Both the position numbers and the translations under genes were made by a program. Below are positions 11,905 through 20,950 of a stretch of 25,954 bases of DNA, one piece after another (positions within the stretch are counted from its first letter, which is position 1; the number at the start of each line of letters is the position of its first letter). The DNA comes from Clarireedia homoeocarpa. Lineage: Eukaryota; Ascomycota; Leotiomycetes; Helotiales; Rutstroemiaceae. A model generated the notes under the pieces. It ran no database searches. It saw nothing but the letters and a program-made list of their open reading frames with translations, and was not told where the DNA came from. Where the stretch lies: assembly GCA_001465935.1 (NCBI GenBank), contig LNKV01000109.1, positions 1 through 25,954 of the forward strand. Reading direction: 5' to 3'.

Positions 11905-12844
11905 GATATTGACGATGTGGATTGTTGAGGAGTGATGAAGCAGTGAATTGACAAGAAAGGAACGGACGCGCATGGGGTTCAAGGAACAATTTAATGATGA
12001 TTAGCGTGATGCAGACGCTCGGATTAACGTACCTCCGCAACCCCTGGAGAGGTGCGGGGGACATGCAGTTTTGGTCTAGTCTTCCCATTCCAAAATGCCG
12101 ATATCTGGGGCCGTGACAGTGTCGGGCACGTGTGTCGGGGTAACGACCAGGGGTTCTGTCCTACCCCTGCAGTGACTTTCGAGGATTTTGAGCCTTCTTT
12201 TGTACCTATAGGTATATAGACCTCGATGCCCTTCGCATTCTCTTAAGTCCTCTGTGTTTGTCCTATCTATACAATCAATACGTCTTATTAAGTTATTGGC
12301 TTCCCTGACAGACAGGGAACGGAACTTCTCCGCAAAAGTTCACAAGAGATTACCGGTATATGCTACACAAGATCCGGTTAGTAAGGAGATGCGGAACATT
12401 CGGAATTACATAATCATGTCTAAGCTGGATAGAGGAATTAAGGGGTAGGTTTATAATCTTAGCACTATTTGTAAAATATAATAACTATGAGGGTGACCTT
12501 TGAGACCCTCCCTGATTCGAGATGCCGATAGACCAAATACCAAGTGGTTGGCCTCATTAAACGGCTGCTGGTTGCGGCTGCGGCGTTTGGGATATATCGG
12601 TATAGTTATTAGGCTGTTAGCAAGAGGGATCAGAAGGCGTAAAGCCAGGTCAGATAACATACTGCGTGATAGATAATGGAAGCGTAGTGTATTTTAAAGG
12701 TCGACTGGAGGCCTTTTGGGTAGGTTAAAGGAAGAAGGTTATAGAGCTAGCTGCTAAGAGCTGGTACTTATGCCGCTCAATTAAAGCAGCAATTATGTCA
12801 TCAAGTGATTTTTTTCAGTATTTTATATAAACAAGTTAAATAAA
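11905..12844. other. Regulator upstream region, no gene seen
   Basis: This stretch holds the promoter and leader of the CTF1-like regulator and the 3' side of the hydrolase gene. I found no CCTCGG/CCGAGG here. A short perfect hairpin, ttccctg/cagggaa, lies at 12301-12319. Short open frames on both strands (about 12254-12448 and 12451-12660) show no domain signature and no splice partners, and the AT-richer part around 12450-12840 could be old repeat DNA. Confidence 0.5.
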
Positions 12845-13789
12845 CTACAGGATACCCTCTAGGAATTCCAACTGGGCGCCAATATTCTCTTCAAAGCTTT
12901 GGCCATAATATGGCTCGAAATGACCGGCTCCCCTTACAATTTTCAAAGTCTTTGGCTGTAATGCCTTCTCAAAAGCTTCAAGTTGCAAGTGCGTCGGGAT
13001 CGTTACATCTCGATCTCCTACAATCATCAGGAACGGTGTTGGGGAAATTCGATGGATATACGCCGTTGGCTCGTGAAGAACAATATTGGTGAGACTTTGC
13101 AGCGTGCAGGACTCCGAGTGTCTCATACCACGCCTAGTTGTCTCTGCAATAAAGGGAATCGCGCCAGTATCCTTCAGTACGGCTTTACAGGTCCCATTCA
13201 AGATCTCCTCAGCAGAGCTCGGGAAGACCGGGACCCGAATCTGTGACTCTGGGTGACGATTGGAAATAAGGAGATCCGCTGGGGCTCCAGGTAGTCGAGA
13301 GATGGCTTCGCCTGACACAAAAGGAACTTGCACTATAAGCCCAGCGATGCTCTTGTTCATGACAGCCGCACATATGGCATTTCCACCAGACATGCTGGAT
13401 CCCCAGTAAACAATCTTGGACGAGTCGACGTCAGGGTGTGCTGCTGCGTAGTTAAAGGCGTCAAGATAGTCGCGCGTCTGAAGCACAGGGTCGACTTCAT
13501 CACGCGGCAAGCCTTCGCTGTCTCCCCAGCATCGGTTGTCATATGCTAATGCTCCGTAGCCAGCGGCGTTGAAGCGCGCAGCAAAGTCAGGCAAGAAGTG
13601 ATCGCGAGTACCGGAGAACTACATTATTATCATTCGTTAGACTCAGAACTCAAGCAGCTGACATAGTCCATTATTACCCACACCACTGGTTAAGATGATA
13701 CAAGGTTTCTTGACCCCAACGCTGTAGAACGTGCCTTTGAGTTTCAAGCCATCGTAGGTCGGAATATCAACGTCTTGAATATTTGCCAT
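12845..13789 (-). CDS. Alpha/beta hydrolase, polyketide-transferase (af380)-like / dienelactone-hydrolase-like
   Basis: Two exons, 13789-13682 and 13618-12845, give 293 residues, joined through a 63-nt intron with a less common GTGGGT donor. The N-terminus (VDIPTYDGLKLKGTFY) is the entry strand of the alpha/beta fold. The oxyanion region follows as TSGFSGTRDHF. The nucleophile elbow is WGSSMSGG with Ser111. The acid is probably Asp240 (VGDRDVTIP) and the base His269 (GAGHFEPYYG). The segment LAYDNRCWGDSEGLPRDEVDP is typical of cofactor-free hydrolases grouped with the fumagillin polyketide transferase Af380 and with bacterial ester/lactone hydrolases. There is no signal peptide, so it is probably cytosolic. 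It sits head-to-head with the BVMO across a shared promoter rich in CCTCGG. Cleaving the ester or lactone that a BVMO makes is the natural partner reaction, but this is inferred from position. A role as an acyl/polyketide transferase is the main alternative; no PKS is in the window. Confidence 0.88.
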
Positions 13790-14393
13790 TGTGACGATAG
13801 GAGCAAGCTTTGACCTGAGTAGACAAAAGTTGTATAGAAGTCCAAGTTTGTAGAGAGAAACAGCAATACATAATTTTAGCTGTAATATCGGCTCAACGTA
13901 ACTTTATAGGAAAAGAAAAACGAACACAGTTGAAAACTGAATTACATAAGACACGACACCTCGGCGCTAAGTTTAGGACCGGAACATTATTGTATTGACA
14001 GTGGAGATTCACTACAATTTCTCGGCAGGGCCTCGGCAGGGCCTCGGCATGGTGGGGCGGCCTTACGTGACGACCCACGCTGCGAACAGCTAGCGTCCAC
14101 GACTAACGCAGGTGTAGTCACTGGAATTAGTGATACCTGCTTCCTGCTTGAAAGCCAGGCAAGTGTATGACAAGACATCTGTAAGTTAGCGGTTCCAAAA
14201 CGTGAATGCAAACATGCCATGCCTCGGGATGCTGATCCCCCACACCCGAGGTCTCCCTCCCCGCATCATCTCTTAAATAATTATAGTTATCTATAAAATG
14301 TTTACTATCCAGCAAGTATAAGAATACAAAAAAGAAAAGGCAAGAAAGCAGCAACATAACATTGCCTAAGTGGCAATAACTAATCTAGCAAAC
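13790..14393. promoter_or_regulatory. Divergent hydrolase/BVMO promoter with five CCTCGG/CCGAGG sites
   Basis: Exact CCTCGG occurs at 13959-13964, 14031-14036, 14042-14047 and 14222-14227, and its complement CCGAGG at 14246-14251. A one-mismatch copy (TCTCGG) at 14020 makes a triple array with 11-bp spacing at 14020-14047, matching the array in front of the SDR. Chance would give about 0.3 exact sites in 600 bp counting both strands at even base composition. The region is best read as a bidirectional promoter controlled by a CTF1/Far-type activator. Binding itself is not shown by sequence. Confidence 0.6.
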
Positions 14394-16181
14394 ATGACCA
14401 AATCTGATACTCCGTTCTCTCTCAAGGACAGCGCCATCGAAAACCAGCGGCCTCTAAAGGTAATTGTTATAGGCGCTGGGTTTTGTGGTATCTATACGAC
14501 AATCAGGTACTTAACCAACGTTGCACTTGCAAGCTCACTAATACAGAATTATTCAGAGGCTCAGAAATGTTGATCTGACCGTCTATGACATGAACGACGA
14601 AGTTTCGGGTGTCTGGTAAGTTGATTCTGGTCACATGTAGCGTACTCAGCTAAATATTCATAAGGTGGCTGAACCGATACCCGGGTCTGGCCTGTGACAT
14701 TCCATGTAAGTGCCAAAATTGAAAATGCAATCATCGTAGAGGTATTAACAGACTCCGATATCAGCTTATTCATACCAATTCAGCTTTGCGCCCAATCCCT
14801 ATTGGTCATCGCTGTACGCTCCGGGGCCAGATCGCTTGGCCCAAGATTGACGGGCTGGGAGACTTTGAAGGGAAGCTGATGCATTCTGGAGCATGGGGTG
14901 AGAGGTGCGAACTCCTCCTTTTGTGTCGCGTTGAACTGAGACTTGCGACAATAGTTTCGATCCTTGCAATAAGATAATTGGAGTCATAGGAAACGGATCA
15001 AGTGGTATCCAAATTGTCCCATCTCTGCAGCGTCTTGAAGGGACACAGCTATGGTGTTTTGCTCGTTCCCCGACTTGGATTGCCCCTGGATTTGGTGATT
15101 CGGCGATGAGAAAGATGGGAAGAGACCCCAAAGATACGTTATGTAAGTTAAAAAAAAAACATCCTCATGGCATTCTATTAGTAACAAACATACAGTTTCT
15201 AAGCGCCAACAGCAGTATATGGCAAGTCATCCTGGCGAATTCAATCGTATTCGGAAGATTCTCGAGGATGAGGCAGCCCGTATGTATCCCATAGCACTAC
15301 GAGGATCAGCGGAGTCTATCCTAGCTAAAAAGGCTATTGAGGACGACATGCGCAGGCGATTAGGTAAAAATGAGGAGATTATCAATACTCTGCTGCCCAA
15401 ATTTGCCCCGGGATGTCGTCGTTTGACCCCAGGGGCAAACTATCTTGAGTCACTTCAGGAAGAGAATGTCCACTTTACCAACGAGCGGATCCAGCGGATT
15501 ACTCCCCGGGGAGTTGAATTGGCTTCAGGTCAACATATTGAGTTAGACTTGCTCATTTGTGCCACAGGATATGACGTGGAAGGGCCCCCTCAGTTCGATT
15601 TAATCGGAAGAGACGGGCTGAGCCTTACCGAGAGGTGGAAACCTTACGCTGAGACATACCTGGGATTAGCTGTCGATGGTTTTCCAAATTTTCTGACAAT
15701 TGGCGGACCAAACACTGGCTTGGGATCTGGAAGCTTAACAAGGGTTTTTGAGGCACAGGCTAACTACGCTATCAAGGAGATTCGCAAGATGCAGAAAGAG
15801 GACTATGCGACTTTTGAGGTAGATCCCAAGCGTGTGGCTGACTTCGGCCAGTACATTGATGAGTACTTCAAGGGCACTGTTTTTACGGATGAGTGCTCCT
15901 CTTGGTATAAAGCGGGAAGATCTGGGTCACGCATAGTTTTCTTGTGGCCCGGGTCTTCGAACCACGGTCTGGAAGCATTACGTGCGCCGAGATGGGAAGA
16001 CTTTCATTGGAGTTCGGTTAACCCAGCTGGAAATCTTTTTAGATGGCTAGGTAATGGATGGAGTACGACGCTCACGGAAGGAGATCCATCATGGTTTCTT
16101 GATGCAGATGTTGTGGACGAACCCTGCGAGCCAAAACCAGAGGAGAGCGAGTTCTATCGCAAGCAGCCCTTCTCCCACTGA
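14394..16181 (+). pseudogene. Baeyer-Villiger-type FAD monooxygenase, broken by internal deletion and frameshift
   Basis: Exon blocks run 14394-14506, 14547-14615, 14665-14705, 14765-14836, then 14837-14904, 14955-15142 and 15196-16181. The first Rossmann motif is GAGFCG (about residues 27-32). The BVMO fingerprint FxGxxxHxxxW is intact as FEGKLMHSGAW (from about 14862), followed by the second Rossmann motif GNGSSG, RSPTWIAPGFG and a long normal C-terminus ending in KQPFSH. Between LYAPGPD and WPKIDGLGDF, where BVMOs normally have roughly 65-85 residues, only a few bases remain. The frame shifts there: TGG of WPKID is one base out from the upstream frame, which stops at 14848-14850. As it stands the gene would make about 102 residues. 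All other exon joins keep frame and no other stop is seen, so the loss looks recent or is an assembly error. The first intron would be only 40 nt. Intact fungal relatives convert ketones to esters or lactones with NADPH and oxygen. Confidence 0.85.
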
Positions 16182-16375
16182 GAAATAGGCCAACGGGATT
16201 AGTTAGTCAGCCAACTGGAGCTAAGGATTTATATATATAATATAATAAATAAGCTTTTAGTTGATCAAAGGAAATTTATAAGAGGTAACATGACACGGTG
16301 TAGTCGGCTACACTAGGTAGTCGGTCAAAAAGTTCATTCCACTCTACTTGATCTAGTTCTACGTGCTACACACTG
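16182..16375. other. Short gene-less spacer, AT-rich
   Basis: The start of this spacer (about 16230-16260) is a run of TA-rich sequence. Near 16299 there is a small palindrome, tgtag-tcgg-ctaca, followed by a near repeat (gtagtcgg). This could be the terminal part of the transposon whose coding remnant follows, but no partner end was found. Confidence 0.35.
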
Positions 16376-16799
16376 CTATAACTCTAACTCTAAGTCGCTT
16401 AAATTGCTCTTAACCTCCTCCTCTTTAGCATCCTTCTCTTCCACTTTTTCCTCTTTAATTAGCCGTATGCGTGGTCTTTCACTTGATTCTTTCTCTATTG
16501 ACTTTAACTCTGCCTTACGTACAATTTTTAATACTTCCTTTGTACTAAATACAAATTTGCCCTGCAATTTGATCCTCTTGCCCTTAGTTCTTTTCTTCCT
16601 TATCTTAAGCAACTCTTTATACTCTTTCATCTCCTTCCAAAGTATAGTCAGCTCGGCATTCTGACTTTCAACTAGCCTGTTTATTCTCCTAGCGTAACGC
16701 CGAGCTAGCGAAGCAGGAGAGTTACTGCTCGCTATGCTTAAATTGAATACTAAATTTGCATGTCTTAGTTTAATTCTATCTAGAGGGGAACTTTAAAGT
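16376..16799 (-). mobile_element. C-terminal fragment of a pogo/Tc1-like transposase
   Basis: An uninterrupted reading frame on the minus strand runs from a stop (TAA) near 16800 to TAG at 16376-16378, about 140 codons. It reads SPLDRIKLRHANLVF, then RRINRLVESQNAELTILWKE, then KKRTKGKRIKLQGKFVFS, ending in a Lys/Glu-rich tail. The Leu/Glu coiled-coil-like helix followed by KRxxGKRxxLxGKFVF is what I recall from the C-terminal tail of fungal pogo-like DDE transposases, downstream of the catalytic domain. The DDE domain itself is absent upstream (16800-17000 is out of frame and unlike it). It is therefore a dead remnant. The family call rests on recall. Confidence 0.6.
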
Positions 16800-17586
16800 A
16801 CTAAGAGGTCTAGATTATTAAAAGTAGTTAGGTTTTAAGGCGTTGAAGGCGGTTTAGTAGGTAGAAGCGGAAGGTTAGCCAGCCCCCTTTGTGAATTAAA
16901 GAGTATTGTATGATATATCACTCATACCTGACGAAAGCAAGCCAGGATTGCGCACACAAAGACTTTGATCCTTCCGAGCAGGGTCCTATTTACCCACTGC
17001 ATAAAGATGGAGGTGGAGAGTAAGATTCCGGGCTATCACGCAAGCGCTTCGTAGTGTTTGATGAGGTTTGGTGCTGACAACAGCGGCGCAGACTGAGTAT
17101 CTGGATGTAGGCTGCGGCAGAAGCCCAGTGGGCGGGCTGCTGACCCTTTGGGGCCCACTGGGTGGGCTGAGAAAATGAAGGCTTTGGACTCATACCGAGA
17201 ATGTGCATCACTCAAAACCGGGGCCTTATTTCGACTCGTTGGCCAGCTCGTTATAGGCACTCATGAGAAGGATGATGTTGGGGAACTCGTCGCCGACCAT
17301 TGTCTTACCCTACCTCGCTTAGCTTCGGGTGAAAACTTTTTACAGAGTTTATTATATAAACTTTTCTTTATTAATATTAAAAAGTAATTCTTTATTTATT
17401 AAATTCTAATTATCTTAGATACTCAAAGTAGTATAAGTATATAGTAAATATAAATATAAACTCGGGGCGAGACTATATAGTTTTATTCTCTTATACTGTA
17501 TATATAAATAGCTTTATTATTCAGTCTATATTCAACTCTTGTAGCTTCTCCTGTAGCCTCTTCTGTAGTCTATTGAATCCTTATCC
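16800..17586. other. Gene-less stretch containing repeat copy B and an AT-rich patch
   Basis: There is no supportable gene. The stretch contains the right-hand copy of the GC-rich repeat (17107-17182). From about 17340 to 17560 an AT-rich patch is reminiscent of light RIP. It ends just past the cupin stop codon. Confidence 0.5.
17107..17182 (-). repeat. GC-rich dispersed repeat, right copy (inverted relative to 3413-3510)
   Basis: Read on the minus strand it begins cttcattttctcagccc, continues through gggccccaaagggtcagc and ends ttctgccgcagcct. It matches the left copy closely over about 55 bp, then resumes after the roughly 17 bases that only the left copy has. Orientation is opposite, so the two copies bracket about 13.6 kb holding the SDR, MFS, CTF1-like, hydrolase, BVMO and transposase remnants. 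Confidence 0.8.
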
Positions 17587-18392
17587 CTATATACACGTCT
17601 TCTGACATTCCTGGATCCTATAGCTATTTATCTTAATAGTCTTTCTGACAGTATCAATCTGATCGTTCGACACTCCCAAGCCTAACTGTCCAGCAATAAT
17701 ATCATCGGGAGCGGCAAAAAGCGAACTTGCAATCACAGTGATTCCTTCATCCTCTGAGGAGAATGCAGCAACCCCTTTGGCGGTCTCACACTCATAGTTG
17801 TACAGAGCGTGTAAAGCGCCTTGAGGGTTGAGTACTGCCATACCGCTAGAAACCTCGTTGACGACAACTCTTGTGGTGCCATTGGCATTCACGACGCCGG
17901 CCTCTGGGATCATGTAGACCGTTATAGTACCATCTACGACGGCCACTAGCTCGTTGGCTCGTGGATGAATGTGGATCCCGCTGAAGCTACAAGCTATTAT
18001 ATTCTATTAGTTCGTTTCAGATATTACAACGGGAGATAGTCGTTACTCACGAGGTATCTCCGCATAGGCTAGGGCAGCACCGGCGCCAACAAGTGCAGGG
18101 AATGATTTGCGGTTGGCAAAAACGTTTGCACCAGGCGCGTTCCAGTCATAGACGAAATCACTATCGTTGGAAAGAAGATTGTATCGATCAGCGGCCCTGC
18201 TTGTGTTAGAGATGTGAAAACTTTCGTTGAACAACTGATTCGAATTGATACTTACGAGTCAGCCAAAGTGAGCTGAGCTGTAAAACTGAGCTCGCTTGGT
18301 GCTACTTGTCGAGCACGATGTTGAGGTGCTGCAAGTACAGAGGCAGACAAGCCCAAGAGAGCCATAGCGGTAGATGAGGTGATTGATAACAT
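17587..18392 (-). CDS. Secreted cupin (germin/spherulin-1A-like)
   Basis: Three exons, 18392-18256, 18199-18051 and 17993-17587, give 230 residues. The N-terminus is a signal peptide (about 1-21, cut near VLA-APQ), followed by a short basic stretch. Both cupin motifs are complete. Motif 1 is HIHPRANELVAVVDG, with metal ligands His103, His105 and Glu110. Motif 2 is GMAVLNPQGALHALYN, matching G-x5-P-x-G-x2-H-x3-N with His157. A single jelly-roll domain of this size is usual for germin-like and spherulin-like proteins, which bind Mn or another divalent metal at the cell surface or in the wall. Some have oxalate oxidase or superoxide dismutase activity; which, if any, applies here cannot be told. 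The second exon uses an AAG acceptor, since the CAG three bases on gives an early stop. Confidence 0.88.
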
Positions 18393-18517
18393 AGCGTAAG
18401 GTGTATATTCGAGAATTTAGATTTAAAGTTAACGTTCAAGAGGTGAGTAAACTTGCTGAAATTGCTGTCGATTTGTGTTGTGCGAATGAGAAATTCAAGA
18501 CTGGCAGCGAGCGCGAC

Positions 18518-18524
18518 TTATATA
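18518..18524 (-). promoter_or_regulatory. TATA box of the cupin gene
   Basis: TATATAA on the minus strand lies about 126 bp upstream of the cupin start codon, in otherwise mixed-composition DNA. It is a plausible core promoter element. Confidence 0.45.
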
Positions 18525-18757
18525 TCTGGAGACTGTCAAGCATTTTGTTGTTCTCATATTAGAAGCACAAGGCACTTCTACCAAGACTAACTACTTTGAA
18601 TTTGAAATTGAGACTTTGTTGTTAAGGTCCGAAATGCGAGAGCAAGTTGAAAGCATAGCGAAGGCGAACCAATTGATGTAAGCTGACTGCCTTAAAGATC
18701 AAATAGGTTATATTAAGGAAGACAACAATTCGTAGACACTATTCCCTACAGCAAAGC

Positions 18758-18837
18758 CAGCATTGGCCCTAAGGTACACCTTGTGAGGCCAATGCTGACA
18801 ACCGACACCGAGACATGCTGACAACCGAAACCGAGAC
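18758..18837. repeat. Inverted repeat joined to a 23-bp tandem duplication
   Basis: cagcattggcc (18758-18768) and ggccaatgctg (18787-18797) form a perfect 11-bp inverted repeat with an 18-bp loop. Overlapping its right arm, a 23-bp unit beginning atgctgacaaccga is repeated in tandem (18792-18814 and 18815-18837) with one difference. It lies in the 874-bp gap (18393-19266) between the divergent cupin and hydrolase genes, where I see no other gene. Confidence 0.75.
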
Positions 18838-19176
18838 TTGCAGCCACCCCTACAGATGTTAAAATTTGTTTTTCCGCATCGGATGTAAAACAGTATTATG
18901 ATGCGGCGAGGTAAGATACTAGACCATATAGGGGGTAGCTCTGACACAGTTGGTGCTTAAGAGCCCCGGTTGCTGTATATTACGTGTGCCCTGTAGTCCT
19001 AAGATTTTTGACCGGGTCCTCTGTACTTCTAGTGCTTATTACTGGACGATTAAATAAGCAGCTAATACTCGGTTTCGCACTCTGTCTTGATTGGTTGATG
19101 GATCGCTTAGGTCTTGAGGAAAGACATACAATCATACTGAACGAATCTAGCAGATACTTTCCAGCATGATTCTTGG

Positions 19177-19183
19177 TATATAA
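19177..19183 (+). promoter_or_regulatory. TATA box of the secreted hydrolase gene
   Basis: TATATAA lies 84 bp upstream of the start codon at 19267, in a typical position for a fungal core promoter. Confidence 0.5.
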
Positions 19184-19266
19184 GGAAGTGATGTTTCTTC
19201 ATAATAACTATGAATCAATAACATTCATCAATATACTGCATCAAGATCTATCGTCAGACTTTCAAC

Positions 19267-20669
19267 ATGAAGCTCTCATGGCCAGCACTCACAAGGGCAA
19301 CAATTATTGGTTGTCTGATGGAAGTCACCAATGCAGCAGTACAAAAGACTTGCACTAATTACACCATTCCCGTCAAGCCAACCACATCCAACATGAACTG
19401 GACAACTCCTTGGAAGAGCAACTATGATCTTATTGATTTCGTCAGTAACTTTGCAGCTGGAATCAAAGGAGATCCTTACACTACTACTCCTGTTCAATCA
19501 ACTGGAGATTACAATATCTTTGCAACATTCTGCAGCCCACCAAGCACCACCTACCCTACGTCAAAGAGTGGAATCGTTTTGCTCCTTAATCATGGTCTCA
19601 ATTTTGATGGATCGTATGTTGAAACTTTGCACACCTTAATTCACAACTGATCGTGTGCAGTTATTGGGCACCAACGTTCCAGCCAGAAACGTACAGTTTT
19701 GCGGACTACGCTATTTCCCTGGGTTATTCAGTCTTCTACTACGATAGACTGGGTACTGGACTATCCACAAAGTAGGTCTTTTCTGAATTCTTGGTGTAAT
19801 TTGCTAAATCAAGGAAGACTTTCGGGATTTGTGAACCAAGCCTCCATCCAAATAGCGATCCTGGACGAGCTCTCCAATGCTGTAAAGGCTGGCAGCTATA
19901 CAGGCTCAATTGGTAAACCCAAGTCTCTTGTTCTTGTCGGACACAGTCTTGGCTCAGCTCTCGTCGCTGCCGCTGTTGCCGCAGCGCCTACTCTTGCGGA
20001 TGGAATTATCTTAACTGGCTTTACTTTCAATAATCCAAACGCGGTAGGTTTCCTGCAAGGTTTTGCTCCGCGAATAGCTTCAACTGTCAATCCAGCAAAG
20101 TGGAGCAACCTTGATTACGGCTACTTCACTGCGAACGACATCTATGCAGATATCGAAGTGTAAGGCCTTCTTGGATTCCACAATAATAAGGCAACCACCA
20201 GAACTTCAACTGACGAATACAGTTTCTCCAAGGCACCAGACTATGATGTTGCAGTCGCTCAGTACACACACATTAACAGAGCGCCAGTTGGTATCAGCGA
20301 GCTTATATCTCCTGGGTTCGTCAATCTTCAACCCAAGACTTTCACAGGAGTAGCAATGGTATGAATTCCGAACCCTCTACCCCTTTCCAGTTTACTGACG
20401 GCTATAAAAGGTCATCACTGGAGAGAGAGACTTCATCTACTGCAATGGAAGGTGAATCTCGCAGCAAGTATCATATATGCAGTCTACTAATTTTTCAAAG
20501 CTGTGACACCGGGCCAGGAGTCAACTACGGTTACACAGCTTCACTTCCCCTTGCAAAGCGTTGCAATCCTGTGAGCTATCCGGGCGCTGGACATAGCCTA
20601 AACTTCGCCCTCAACGCTCAGGGCGCTTTCAAAAACATTACAGATTGTTTGACAAGTCATGGTCTGTAG
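19267..20669 (+). CDS. Secreted alpha/beta hydrolase
   Basis: Six exons, 19267-19613, 19661-19771, 19818-20159, 20223-20358, 20411-20451 and 20501-20669, give 381 residues. A signal peptide covers about residues 1-24 (cut near TNAA-VQK), followed by Cys and Asn-X-Thr sites suited to a secreted glycoprotein. The core fold shows LLLNHG (oxyanion region), YYDRLGTGLS, the nucleophile elbow VGHSLGSA with Ser196, the acid Asp in ITGERDFIYC, and His in YPGAGHSLNF near the C-terminus. Every exon join keeps frame; the 46-nt second intron is short and its AAG acceptor at 19817 was picked because it restores KLSGFVNQ. It belongs to the AB-hydrolase-1-type group of fungal secreted proteins. The substrate is unknown; esterase, lipase-like or epoxide-related activities are all possible. 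It is divergent from the cupin gene and convergent with the Zn2Cys6 gene to its right. Confidence 0.88.
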
Positions 20670-20950
20670 TTGGATTTGCCGCATTGAATAGAAACTTCTC
20701 AACAATACATGCTGGATTGACGTTCGCGGATAGAGATGGTAAACATGATGGTATAGACGATGTACTTCGAGCAAGTGTAAAGACCAGTGCAGCACATAAT
20801 TCAAACAAGTACAAGAGACTTTTTATTCGATACATAGTGAAGAGAAGAGTAAAGAGACTGCATCGCGCCTACTGGAAGTAAAACCTGCTCTCTGCTTCTC
20901 TGGCTGCTGATGCTTCACGTCAACATTTCTGTGATGATTGGTTCTGCGTA
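20670..20950. other. Convergent intergenic spacer
   Basis: This is the 3' region shared by the secreted hydrolase (+) and the second Zn2Cys6 gene (-). Short open frames here are antisense shadows. Nothing else is seen. Confidence 0.5.

Noticed and set aside
12254..12660. Two short open frames in the regulator/hydrolase gap
   Set aside because: No motifs, no splice partners, no start context; treated as non-coding.
14706..14836. Hidden exon or alternative splicing that would rescue the BVMO
   Set aside because: The available GT/AG sites between 14706 and 14904 do not restore the missing segment; the bases encoding it are simply absent.
16404..16664. Plus-strand open frame rich in Ser, Leu and Phe
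   Set aside because: It is the antisense of the Lys/Glu-rich transposase tail on the minus strand.
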